From contig NC_051105.1 in NCBI RefSeq assembly GCF_901709675.1, forward strand, positions 13,622,604 through 13,686,603: a stretch of 64,000 bases of DNA, in the 5' to 3' direction. Below the pieces are notes generated by a model. That model made no database searches, was not told the DNA's origin, and worked only from the letters and a program-made list of their open reading frames with translations. This DNA is from Syngnathus acus. Lineage: Eukaryota > Chordata > Actinopteri > Syngnathiformes > Syngnathidae. Every line of letters starts with the position of its first letter. Position 1 is the stretch's first letter. Shown here piece by piece: positions 43,421-53,024 of the stretch. A program made the position numbers and the translations under genes.

Positions 43421-43734
43421 GATGATGGAATAGACTAGCAGTTATTTCTGCAAGTCTTACCAGCACAAAGATTGTTTTAGGTGCCAAGCGGCCGTGCCAC
43501 CCTCTCGCCTTCAGAGGGTCGTTCGCCCAGCAGGTGCAGATACTGCCACATGCAGGGCGGCCCAAGAAAGTGCAGCTTTACAGTATCCCCAATCCAACCC
43601 TTAAATTCTGAGTGCCAAGCAGGGAGGCAACGGGTTCCATTTTTTTATAGTCTTTGGTATGAGTCGGCCGGGGATCGAACCCACAACTTCCCAGTCTCAG
43701 GGCGGACACTCATACCACAAGGCCACTGAGCTGG
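43421..43734 (-). mobile_element. tRNA-derived SINE, copy 3
   Basis: Minus strand begins with CAGCTCAGTGGCCTTGTGG and carries a B-box GGTTCGATCCC. CCACTGGTAT is present on both sides (43411-43420 and 46499-46508), a target duplication that places the insertion at the junction of hAT copy 2. The 3' half is diverged from copies 1 and 2. Confidence 0.7.
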
Positions 43735-43867
43735 TATAGAGGCTTTGCAGCTGACGTCATCACCCGCGCACATTAGCTTGGCGGCCATCTTGCCGGTCAA
43801 CATTTCAGTGCCGGTCAACGACTCACACACGCTTTCTTGTTACATCTGCTGCTATTTGAGCTTGAAA

Positions 43868-45039
43868 ATGCCGGAAACCTGCTGTGCTGTTGGATGTAGC
43901 AATAGACGAGGCGATAAACCAAATCTTAGCTTCTATAGATTTCCGGCAAACATCCAAAAACGCGATAAATGGATCGCGGCGATTCGTCGTGAACGATGGA
44001 AACCTACGATTTACACAAGGATATGCAATGAGCACTTCATATCAGGTATGTAAACAAATTATTCACCCCTGATTTGTTTCACAAAATGTGAAATAATACA
44101 ATATGGGATGATACAAATATGATTGTTGAAAATGCTGGGTGCATTTTTAGAAAGGCAGCAAGAGCAGCAAGGCAGGGAATGGGATGATTTCTTCAGTTCA
44201 CCCCCCCCCTCCGTTTTTATTTTTTGTTTATTTTTTCATGATGCTTCATCTGATTGGCTTGAAAACTTTATCAATGTAAATATTGAACTTCATATTGGAA
44301 TTGAACAATTAATTCTCATGAGTGAATGCATTAGGAAATTTCAAAAGAAATTATGAACCTTGTGAAACAATTTTTTTTAATGAAGCATTTTTGAACAAGA
44401 GGCTTTTTGTTACTTCATTTGGCACAAGGTAAAATCTACATTGATAAAGTTTTCAAGCCACTGGCACAAGGTTAACATTTTTATTGGTTAAGTTTTCAAG
44501 CCAATCAGATGAGGCATGATGCAAAAATAAACAAAAAATAAAAATGGTAGCAACTTGAACAGACAGGTACAGTATCTGAATGATTTCACTCTATTGAGTT
44601 TTTTTAATATGTCAAGTTATGAAATGCCATTACGAAACAAACTGAACTGGGTATATCCCCTTCAACAACGTGCTTAATTATTTATGGTAGTCATTATGAA
44701 TAATGTGATTGTTTAATTGTTTCAGGTGCAAAAAGCGAAGATCCACTATCCCCAGACTATGTGCCAAGTATATTTGAGCATACCCAGTCACCTCACAAAC
44801 GAAAACTCAAATGTTCATTGAAGATCTTTGAGAGAAGACAAAATCTCAAGCAGCGCAAGAGAGACCGCGAGAGGGCATTGGCAGCAGCAGCAGCACTTGT
44901 CAATATTTCCCAGTCTGTCCCTTGTGAAAATGATCAACTACCCGCTGGTGAAGATGTGATGTTGCTTGGCCCCTGGACTCTTCTTCAACCGCAGATATCT
45001 GAAAAACATTTTAATAAAAATTGTTTTCACTATGATTAG
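43868..45039 (+). CDS. THAP-domain protein of the transposon (two exons, catalytic part missing)
   Basis: Exon 1 (43868-44045) starts MPETCCAVGCSN and holds the zinc-binding THAP pattern C-x4-C ... W ... C-x2-H: CCAVGCSN, FYRFP, KWIAAIRRERW, RICNEHFISG. Donor GTATGT; exon 2 (44726-45039) after TTGTTTCAG, phase 1 on both sides, continues AKSEDPLSPDYVPSIFEH, a basic/coiled segment and a stop. A poly(A) signal AATAAA lies 24 bp further on. THAP fingers bind transposon ends or promoters. In full-length relatives a DDE nuclease domain follows; here the product would be about 164 residues and DNA-binding only. The frame has no disabling change, so it may still be made. Start chosen at the first ATG before the finger. 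Confidence 0.72.
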
Positions 45040-45117
45040 ATTATTTGTAACAGGTTGGAGAACAATAAATTATTTATGATATATATATTAATTACTAAGT
45101 GCGAAAAAAATACAAAC

Positions 45118-46352
45118 CTGCTCTCTGGTAATGGAATGTAACTTTTCCAGCTCTGACCGGCATTTTAGTGCAAGTTCATCTGGGCTGAGTTTCATATTGC
45201 CAGAATCGTACAGCTGTGAGAGAGGTACAGGAAGCTTTCGCTTCACTGCCCTTGGCACAAAGTTGTCAGCATAGTCAGGGACAATGCTCAAAATTGCTGG
45301 TCTTCCACCGCATTCAGACAAAGCCTTGTAAAAGGCAGCTTTCTGCTCTTCAGTTGGTGGAGGAACATTCAGCAGTTTTCTCGCAGCACTTTCCTCAGGA
45401 GTAGAAACTTCTGACTTTCGTTTCTGGGCTGGACGGGCAAAATCGATATTGCATCCTTCAGCATATTCTATGTGCGATGCTGATGGTTTCAGCCACTGAC
45501 AAGGTAGTGATGTGCATGAAGTGGCCGTCTTCATACGTATTAATGTCTCTAGGGCGAACAGGGATGGTGCTGAATGTGAACATGTTTCACCCAATCCAGC
45601 CATGCAGGTACAGTGGCAGCACAAGATCTGACCATCTTTCGCTATTGCTACCCAAGGTCTGAGGGGAGGATCATTCATCCGTTGAGAGTGTTTTACCTGA
45701 AACAGATAATATGACATACCTTATATTATTATCAGTCCCTAATTTGGATATAATATACAAGGCTAGACCGCTTACTGTCCATTTATGCATATTTTACCTG
45801 GCATTTGGTAAATTTTCTCATGAATCATTCATTAAATTAGCTTGAAAATTTAAACCTGGTTCATTTTGAGCAAGAGACCAAAAGGAATTATCAAGCATGA
45901 ATTCTAAAAAGTATTTTTGTAGAAATTGTTGCATAAGCTCTATACTGAATAGTTGGAAATTATGTAATGTTTTATTGTAGGAATTAATTTCTCAGATTTC
46001 AATATGATATTTTCCTTACCTTGGTCATGAGAAGAAATCGATTCTTGTTTGGAATCTGCCATATCAGCCCATCATGCACAAAACCTGCTGTAAAATACTT
46101 GTAGGCATCCAGACTCTTGTATGCCTTAAGGTCCTTTCCAGTGTACGGAGATGGTGAATCGACGAGGTAATTATAAATATCTGGATATCAGAGATCAGGC
46201 AGGTCGGCTGTTGCAAAATGCTCAGGTGATTTTAGCATGCTTCTCGGTAAAAGGTACGGATCCGTTGTGCCAACAAGGTTCAACTTCTCTCGGTAACGTT
46301 TCTTGGATTCTTCATCCAAATGCCCAACTTCATTGGATAGCAAATCAGCCAT
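45118..46352 (-). pseudogene. SWIM-finger protein of the transposon, truncated before the nuclease
   Basis: Exon A (46352-46020) starts MADLLSNEVGHLDEES and continues KDLKAYKSLDAYKYF and GLIWQIPNKNRFLLMTK. Donor GTAAGG; exon B (45696-45118) after CTGTTTCAG encodes VKHSQRMNDPPLRPWVAI and the SWIM zinc finger CHCTCMAGLGETCSH, then a linker to ELEKLHSITREQ. The next donor CAG/GTTTGT has no partner exon. In the family a YqaJ-type exonuclease domain follows this point. Codon 55 (46190-46188) is TGA, a single in-frame stop. Both exons are phase 0. With the stop and missing nuclease it is a pseudogene, though the SWIM exon itself is intact. Confidence 0.7.
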
Positions 46353-46512
46353 AATTCGGATGAAATCGGTGAAAATGTAGCGCAGAAATCAAACTGAATC
46401 TGTACGAACACGTAGGAACGAGCTGACCGGTTGACCGCCAAGATGGCGGCATAACACAAAATCACGTGATAAAATCACGTGACTGCAAAGCCTCTATACC
46501 ACTGGTATAGAG

Positions 46513-47893
46513 CTGTTGCTGTTCATTGTTGCAAATACATGTGGACTACATTTAACTAAGCTCCATATTGTGGTAACTCGGGACTGAGAGGTGAGAGTGA
46601 AACAATGAAAACACACCATTGTGATGCATCCATTTGAAGGTGTTGTTCTGCAGGTTCATTGTGTTCACTGTCCTCTTGTTCTGGGTCAGATTCTGGCTCG
46701 GACATGTGTGGTTTTATGGATAAGTCTTCTTCTATTGACATCATTTAATCATTTAAAAAAGTTTGTGCTACGACGCAAGATAACTGGGCCTAACTGTAAC
46801 AAATTACAAATATGTCGACCGGAAAGGGAGGCGCACATCTTGCGGCCTGGAGGGGGCGGGGTGTGAAGTATCTCTTGCATTAAAAGAGACCGCACTAAAA
46901 CAGCTTGCTCTGAGCCGCACCTCAGAACAAGTAGAAAAGAGGGACCTGTGATGCAATCAAAACGAGGAATTCAGACAAAAGCATCGCTGTTCCACTTTAT
47001 ACAGACCACAACTGAATGTGTAAAACGTAAAACAATAGAATTTATTACCGTGATATGTGGGCTTTAAGAGTTTTCAGTTTGTTTTTTTGTTACCCTCAAG
47101 TAAAATGTTTTTATATAAAGACTTAACAAGTCTCTTGCTCAACTTTGTTACCCTGCTCATTTGGGACCTAGAACTGATCCCTCACTAAGATAGTGAACAT
47201 GTACTGGCAATTCATTTGTTGCACATGCATGCAGTCGTTTATAGGGTAAAAACAATTGGCACCCCCAAGCATTTCAGGTGCTCACCCCCTTGACAGAGGT
47301 CTCGTGATGGGTTTGCATACACCTACGTATCATTCAAAACTGTTTGTCGTTTCGTTCTCACGCTTACACAGATGATCTGCGGGTTGCTTATTGATGTCCA
47401 TGTATGCTTTGTTTTGCTTTAAAACACAAAGATGGATATGCTTTCTTGAAGAACTAAGAAAATAAGACATTTCAGTGTTCACAAGTATTCACAATCATTC
47501 ACAATCAGAGGGTTTGTACTTGTGCAATATTTTTCCTGACAAGTAGTGTGTGTGTGCGTGTGTATGTGTGGGTGTGCGTGTGTATGTGTGGGTGTGCGCG
47601 TGCGTTTAATGTCGTCATTGGGCAATTAGCAGGCTACTTAAATGTTACTGTTAACCTGTGTGACGTTTTGATTATTTACTTCTCTGGCTACTAGGAACAG
47701 GAGCTGCTGAATGCGAGAGAATGATTATTTGCTCTACGACTACGTATACACTGTACACTTCTGCAATGAAGGGTACACCCCGACCCAAATAACGTTGAAC
47801 TCATTGAGTAAGAGTTCCTTAACGTTTTATAAATAATGGCACGTTAAAAATTGTCATGAGTAGTTCAAGAGAACAGAATTTGGTAAATTTTGG
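46513..47893. other. Intron 1 proximal region, no gene recognised
   Basis: Contains no identified transposon over about 1.4 kb, unlike its surroundings, except GT-rich simple sequence at 47547-47605. An acidic minus-strand frame at 46556-46744 (EPESDPEQEDSEHNEP) is of unknown origin and short. This may be original intron sequence. Confidence 0.45.
47547..47605. repeat. GT-rich simple repeat
   Basis: Alternating GTGTGTGTGCGTGTGTATGTG units. Confidence 0.9.
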
Positions 47894-47900
47894 CACTTAC

Positions 47901-47940
47901 CTTGCGCGACGAAGTGAAAGCATATTAGGAGGAAAGCCAT
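47901..47940 (-). CDS. Class II cytokine receptor, exon 1 (start codon and signal peptide)
   Basis: On the minus strand, ATGGCTTTCC opens MAFLLICFHFVAQ, a strongly hydrophobic leader, and is followed by a textbook donor CAAG/GTAAGTG. The coding part is 40 bp and ends one base into a codon (phase 1), matching the acceptor of exon 2, where the protein continues VFSETLP; cleavage just before ETLP is plausible. Class II cytokine receptor genes normally have such a short leader exon followed by phase-1 intron 1. The 5' UTR and start site lie upstream (higher coordinates), where sequence is CT-rich. Confidence 0.8.
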
Positions 47941-48084
47941 TTTGACTGCATCATTTCATACTGCCAAAAGATTCCAAAACCTGTTAAACTATCTTAATCA
48001 ATTGAATTTGTAAGACATCTGGGGTGGGGGCAAAGGTAAATTCGGCTTCTAACAAACCCCCTACTCTCACGCGCTCTCTCTCTC

Positions 48085-48100
48085 TTTCGCTTTCTCTTTC
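48085..48100 (-). promoter_or_regulatory. Interferon-response-like element (GAAANN repeats)
   Basis: The minus strand reads GAAAGAGAAAGCGAAA: three GAAA half-sites spaced by two bases, the pattern bound by IRF/ISGF3 factors. It lies 145 bp upstream of the receptor start codon. Caution: it is in a CT-rich stretch, so chance occurrence is possible. Confidence 0.5.
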
Positions 48101-48846
48101 TCTCGCTCTATGACCACCTTCAAACAACTTTTACCGTGCACTACCGCCGTCTTCAGATAGGAATGCGGATGAGGCTACGGCTGATCGTTCCCGCCGTGTC
48201 TAGATTATGATTTCCCGCACGAGTCAAAAGCTCCAAAATCCAAAATTAAGTAAAAGTGCAACTAAAACCGAATATAAATTTAAAAGTAATTTAAACCTGT
48301 GTAAATTAATATTCAATTGTTTTGTATAATCATAATGTTTTTTATTGCAATATTTATTTTTATATGTATTATTTATTTATTTTGTACTTGTTTCTCTTAT
48401 ATTTAGTATTGTGTTTTGATGTTCTTAATTGGATATTTTTGGGTTAAATTTTCAATCCAGTTTGTTTGTATTACTTTTTACTCCCACTTTTACTTTTTTA
48501 TTTTAACAGATTTTGTGAAATACAGAAGGAAATGTTATTCAAATGAGGGTGCAATCTTGGGCAGAGCCAGTGTAGGTACCAGACCTATTCGCGTATTCAC
48601 ATTGGCTCGGGGCCTGAGCCTTTTGATGACGTCACACTAGATCACTGGCTGGAAGACAGTATGATTTAAGATTGTGGTTGGTCTGTTTTGCGGATATGGG
48701 AATTTTTTTTGAACATCTGTGTCAAACATACAATATATGACAATATCGTGTATCATAATAAAATACTAAATACATACAATACACAGTGTACACTGTGGCA
48801 GAAGTGAGGAACACATTTGTATTCCATGACTGTCTACCAACAACTG
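48101..48846. other. Upstream region of the receptor gene
   Basis: Presumed promoter-side sequence, A+T-rich from 48240 to 48520. No gene seen; an open frame at 48416-48640 has no recognisable features. Confidence 0.4.
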
Positions 48847-49356
48847 TGGCTGGGCAAACTTTTTGACTTGCGGGCCGAATTGGGTTCTAAATTTTGACCG
48901 GGGGACCGAACCAGGAGCATATGGATGTAGTGTTTGTGTGAAGTAATAGGAATGACATGTAAAGGTCATTGCATAAAAGGTTTTTACTTTTAGTAGGTAG
49001 TAAAGCATGGATAATCAAAAATAGCTTTTTCAAAACAAATGCATTTATTAACAGCATTAAAAAAAAGATTTTACCCCAAAACTACTATGTGACTCTCATT
49101 AAATACGACACTGTTATTATGAATAATATTTCCATCACTTCAGCGCCTGCAGGTCAGATTTATGAAAGATGTTTATCTAATGAGGCGAAATCACATCAAA
49201 CGGCAAACATTCTGACCAAATACATCATCTTGAAGAATCAGTGAAAAAATACGTACATCTAAATAGACTAATAAAGAAATCAATAGTATTTATTGTTGGT
49301 CTCCCTTTTTTGCTAGTGCATCATGGTCCTGAGTAAAATTTGTTGTGGTAATTCTT
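48847..49356. mobile_element. Truncated hAT element (family of 9583-11427)
   Basis: Starts CTGGGCAAACTTTTTGAC and follows the left half of the 9583 element almost base for base (GACCGGGGGACCGAACCAGG, CTTCAGCGCCTGCAGGTCAG, GTTGGTCTCCCTTTTTTGC). It stops abruptly at 49356, where LTR sequence begins. Confidence 0.8.
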
Positions 49357-49630
49357 AGCTGCAGAGGAAGCAATCTAAGTTGTTCTGTTTCCCCCAACGT
49401 CGTAAAAGACCCCCTGCTATGCTTTGACCAGACGCCAGGGGCTTCAACCCCATCCTGTCCACTCTCACCCCCACCCTGCTTTCTCTCAATAAAAACTCTC
49501 TTGCAAGACTCCAAAGTCAGACTTCGTTCAATCATCGTTGTATGCACAGCGACGAACAAGCTCTCCACTTGCAAGTGTTCAAAAGGCATACTGTCTCCCG
49601 TGTGGTTCTTGCAAAATAAGTGAGCACCAC
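49357..49630 (+). mobile_element. LTR fragment (family of 15904-16330)
   Basis: Shares CTGCAGAGGAAGCAATC, CCCCCTGCTATGCTTTGA, CTCTCAATAAA and GTGTGGTTCTTGCAAAATAA with the solo LTR at 15904-16330. The 5' part is missing and the 3' end runs into the Penelope-like element. Confidence 0.75.
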
Positions 49631-49654
49631 TCTAACACACACCATCGTGTGACA

Positions 49655-49710
49655 CTCTCTGACGAAGGCGGAAGTTGCTGCCGAAACTGTCGGAAAAGTT
49701 ATCAAGGTAA
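49655..49710 (+). ncRNA. Candidate hammerhead ribozyme, left repeat
   Basis: Core-like boxes CTGACGA (49659-49665) and GAAA (49683-49686) bracket a short stem GGC...GCC, as in hammerhead ribozymes, which are known from the flanking repeats of Penelope-like elements. The preceding ACACCATCGTGT can fold as a stem. The cleavage triplet is not certain by eye. Confidence 0.5.
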
Positions 49711-49744
49711 GACCTACACACCTTGTCTGAACAAAATAAATCAA

Positions 49745-51127
49745 TGGCTATCATCAACGAAGACATAATGAACACAATTCAACTATTACGCATGAATTAT
49801 GGAGAAAAATGCGTCAAAGACTTTCGCCGCATCGAAAACACCCTTAAAAAACGAGCATGTTGTAGAAACCACCTCAGATTTAACCTCCGTTGTCGAGACG
49901 AAGGCATCATCCCGAACAGCCTAAACATAAAAAAAACCATCCCAACTAAAAATGCAGAAAAATAATAAGTAAGGTGCGGATGACTCTGGTAAAAGAAAGA
50001 ATTAGGTGCACAACGAACAAATTACATAACATCAGCACGGATTTACGGCAACAGCTGGAGGACTTCAAACACCGGTATCCCCCCAAAAAGGAGAAGGAAG
50101 AATGGATAGAAGAGCACTTCAACAAAACACACGAAGATGAATTCATAGCCACAAAAACACAACACATAAAATAAAGAAAATAAAGAAACCGATAGAAAAG
50201 GCACTGAAACAAGCACAACAAAAAACACCCGTCAACGACAATTGGATACACAACGAATCAAAGCACACCCTGACAGAGGCCGAACGAAATGTATTATCAA
50301 AAGGACTCAACTTTGCAGTCACACCCAAAAACATCCCATACGAAGATTTCATCCTGGCAACTGAACTCGCTTGCGAAAAAATACCGGACGTGAGGAAAAA
50401 AGCCGCACTACGCAACGAGTTGGTGGGCATTTTGAAAACAGCGCAACCACCACCCAGCAACATCACCAGAGAGGAAGCAAGAGCCTTAAACTCATTAACA
50501 AAAAATGAGAAAATCACTATTTTACCAGTGGACAAAGGCAGAACCACAGTCATTATGGACACAGAAAAATATGAAAAAGAAATCCAGGACATGTTAAATG
50601 ACACCAACACCTACGACAGGGGTAGGCAATTACGGTCCTCAAGGGCCGAGGTCCTGCATGTTTTCTATGTCACCCTGTTGCAACACACCTGATTCAAATG
50701 ATCAGGATTGTTATCCAGCTTCTGCAGACCTTGCTAATTATCTGACCATTTGAATCAGGTGTGTTGCAACAGGGTGACATAGAAAACATGCAGGACCTCG
50801 GGCCTCGAGGACCGGAATTGCCTACCCCTGACCTACGAGATCCTCAAAAAAGACCCAACAGAAGAAAATAAAAATAAACTCAAGGCACTACTAAAACCAT
50901 TATTAACTGACAACAAAATTGACAAGCAAACGTACAACCATCTCATACCCACAGCAAACATCAGACCACACACATACGGCACACCAAAAATCCACAAACC
51001 AGGAACACCACTATGCCCAATAGTTGACAGTATCAGATCAGTCACTTACAATTTGTCAAAGGCTATCGCAGAAATAATAAAACCCATACTTGGACAAACG
51101 GAACAACACTGCAAGAACTCAAAATAA
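49745..51127 (+). pseudogene. Penelope-like protein, N-terminal part and RT start
   Basis: Frames at 49745-49963, 49974-50174, 50200-50692 and 50839-51127 read in order through KKRACCRNHLRFNLRC, TLTEAERNVLSKGLNFAVTP, EKITILPVDKGRTTVIMDT and, after the foldback element, TYGTPKIHKPGTPLCPIV, the hallmark 'PKIHK' motif of Penelope reverse transcriptases. Stops near 49964 and 50172 and frame changes show decay. The foldback insertion left an 8-bp duplication, so the frame before and after it can be aligned. Confidence 0.82.
50617..50830. mobile_element. Foldback hAT element inside the Penelope frame (214 bp)
   Basis: Inverted ends CAGGGGTAGGCAATT and AATTGCCTACCCCTG, with long pairing arms (CATGTTTTCTATGTCACCCT on one side, its complement on the other). 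Exact 8-bp duplications ACCTACGA at 50609-50616 and 50831-50838. Related to 13224-13436. Confidence 0.93.
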
Positions 51128-51522
51128 CTAGGAAAAGAACTCAAAGACATTAAGATGGGCAAGGAGGAAATATTCAGGAGGGCCTGTGCTCCCCCCCACT
51201 TGCCGCAGGGGGCCAGGGGCAACGCCCCGGAGGGGGCTCAGGAGGAAAAGCTCCCTGGAAACTCCTGGATTTTGGCAGTATAGCAACCCCAAAACCATTA
51301 ATTTCATCACTCAATTTCAACTGTTTTGTTAAAAAAATATTTCTGTTCGGTGGACTACCAAGGTGAAGATAATACAGTCAAGCCTCGCTTTTCGACCACA
51401 ATCTGTTCCAGAGGGTGGTTCGAAAAGCGAATCAGTCGAATCTATTTTTCCCATTACAAATAATGGAATTTTTTTAATCCGTTCCAAGACTTTTTTCACC
51501 ACTTTTTCATTTGTGCATATTT

Positions 51523-51905
51523 GTCCGATCCCGCAACTGCAGCGCACCGCCGAACGCGCAACCGTAGCACGTCGCCGACCGCGCAACTGCACCGCGCTGG
51601 TTGCATTATTGTGACAGAGCCGTCGCTGAAATTTAGAAAATATTTTTAAACTCCTGATGTACTTTCCAAAACTCAAGTGGACCTAAGTGCGCAGGGAGCC
51701 TAATTTTGTCCAATCGCGAAACTGCAGCGCACCGCCGAACACGCAAACGTAGCGCGTCGCCGACCGCGCAACTGCACCGCTCTGATCGCATTATTGTGAC
51801 AGAGCCGCCGCTGAAATTTAGAAAATATTTTTAAAGTACTGATGTACTTTCCAAAATTTAAGTGGACCTCAGTGTGCAGGGAGCTTAATTTAGTTCGATC
51901 GCGCA
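51523..51905. repeat. ~186-bp tandem repeat, two copies and a start of a third
   Basis: Units start GTCCGATCCCGCAACTGCAG (51523), GTCCAATCGCGAAACTGCAG (51709) and GTTCGATCGCGCAACCGCAG (51894). Each contains GCGCACCGCCGAAC and CATTATTGTGACAGAGCCG. Confidence 0.85.
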
Positions 51906-52073
51906 ACCGCAGCACGCCGGGTGCTCACTGTCGCATTGCTTTAAGAGCGTCTTTGTGTTCCGAGTTGTAAAATGACGCTGCTCTCGAGCCCATCTGAAGC
52001 AGTTCCTGATCCCGTTCGACTTGTCTATTTCCCTGGCACGACCCTCGTCTTTTTTCTCTAAAACTTTCGCCAT
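51885..52073 (-). pseudogene. First coding exon remnant of the zinc-finger transposase
   Basis: Begins MAKVLEKKDEGRAREIDKS, then NGIRNCFRWAREQRHFTTRN. The same residues, with a stop, are at 9421-9560 beside the CxxC...H...H finger. The following exons are absent in this copy, so the frame runs into tandem-repeat sequence. Confidence 0.6.
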
Positions 52074-52261
52074 GCTGGCTAAAACTTTAGCTAATTAGGC
52101 AAATGAGTAGGCAAATGATGTGACGAAAGTAGCGCCAAAATGCTCCCTCCATATAAAAACAAATTTCTCAACGGATCTACACGATTCACGAAAATGATAC
52201 CCCCCGACGGAAAAAAACACGGAAATCCGCGGATCCGCGGAAGATTCTCATCCCTGATTCA

Positions 52262-52974
52262 TATCACATGACGTTGTATCACTTTTCACCAAAACACCAG
52301 TACAAGCAACATTAAAAATCGTGCAAGACCGACTGCAGACAGACAGGACTCTTAAAAAACACACCAACCTCACCACTCCGGACATAATACAGTTACTACA
52401 GTTTATTGCCACATCCACATACTTCACTTTCAGGAATCAAATATACAGACAAAAAGAAGGCTTCGCGATGTGGGACCCTCTGTCGGCCATCATGTGCGGC
52501 TTTTTTATGGAGGACTTAGAGGAAAAAGCTATTACAACAGCACCCGAAGCACTCAGACCCACAATGTGGAAAAGGTACGTGGACGACATCATAGAAAAAA
52601 TAAAAACCGGCCATATGCAGCAGTTCACAGATCACCTTAACACAATAGACACTACTGGAAGCATACAATTCACCCACGAAGAAGAAATAGACAATACCAT
52701 CACAATTTTAGATATCAAAATACAGCACACAGACAGCGGAGACATACAAATTCACAAAAAAAACACCAACACCGATCAATATTTATTACGGACATCAGAA
52801 CACCCCACAGCACACAAAATGTCAGTCATCAGACCACTTCACGAACGCGCAACAATAATCACGGACCCAGAAGACAGAGCAACAGAAGAGAAGCACATTC
52901 AACAAGCACTAAAAATATGTCAATATTCACAATGGGCTATAAACAAAGGAGCAGCACAAGTCAAGAAAAAATAA
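52262..52974 (+). pseudogene. Penelope-like reverse transcriptase, catalytic core
   Basis: Continues the Penelope protein: DVVSLFTKTPV (motif A, at 52271), FRNQIYRQKEGFAMWDPLS, then the catalytic YVDDI box (KRYVDDIIEKI, near 52573) and HEEEIDNTITILDIKI. In the family the segment before 'M.P.S' reads GTAMG; here it is GFAMWD. One open frame of 217 codons. It joins the N-terminal part once the 1.1-kb insertion is set aside. Confidence 0.85.
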
Positions 52975-53024
52975 ACAGAACCAAAGAAAAAGAAGAAACC
53001 CACCTATAGACGGAAAACAGAGGA

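Larger units (their letters stand above)
43739..46494. mobile_element. ISL2EU-like DNA transposon, internally deleted (2756 bp)
   Basis: The terminal inverted repeat GAGGCTTTGCAG / CTGCAAAGCCTC is flanked by TATA on both sides (43735-43738, 46495-46498). A second inverted pair, GGCGGCCATCTTGCCGGTCAA near the left and TTGACCGCCAAGATGGCGGC near the right, lies just inside. It carries two convergent two-exon genes: a THAP-finger protein on plus and a SWIM-finger protein on minus. From established knowledge, ISL2EU elements encode a THAP/DDE-type transposase and a YqaJ-type nuclease; here both proteins end before those catalytic parts, so the middle of the element appears deleted at about 45040-45117. 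The superfamily assignment is an inference from this gene pair and the TA-rich target. Confidence 0.65.
3108..47940 (-). other. Class II cytokine receptor gene (CRFB type), gene body, exons 1-3
   Basis: Three exons on the minus strand join into one frame: 47940-47901, 8269-8155 and 3277-3108. Exon 1 ends after one base of a codon, exon 2 supplies the other two and ends after two bases, and exon 3 supplies the last base. Phases 1, 2, 1 are those known for class II cytokine receptor genes. The product begins with a hydrophobic signal sequence and continues into an N-terminal fibronectin-III domain with four cysteines. Receptors of this family sit in the plasma membrane, bind interferons or IL-10-family cytokines and signal through JAK-STAT. 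The second domain, membrane segment and tail would lie beyond base 1. Intron 1 is about 39.6 kb and intron 2 about 4.9 kb. Which member of the family this is cannot be told from the first domain alone. Confidence 0.82.
51160..52256. mobile_element. Block of DNA-transposon sequence inserted in the Penelope element
   Basis: The right end ATTCTCATCCCTG is that of the hAT element 8812-11954, and the adjacent TCCGCGGAT and CACGATTCACGAAAATGATA stretches also match. Within it: a TCAAGCCTCGCTTTTCGACC end-like sequence near 51378 preceded by TA, a 186-bp tandem repeat (51523-51900), and a minus-strand exon remnant. The left boundary is uncertain (near CAGGAGGGCCTGTGCTCC). Confidence 0.6.

Noticed and set aside
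43417-43424. GTATGATG as the right target duplication of hAT copy 2
   Set aside because: It mismatches GTATAGAG; the exact partner is at 46505-46512 behind two later insertions.
46188-46190. In-frame TGA in the SWIM gene read as selenocysteine
   Set aside because: No selenocysteine family relationship and no insertion element seen; a disabling stop in a decayed transposon is simpler.
46556-46744. Acidic frame as a host exon or transposase N-terminus
   Set aside because: There is no splice site, domain or homolog I recognise; kept only as a note.
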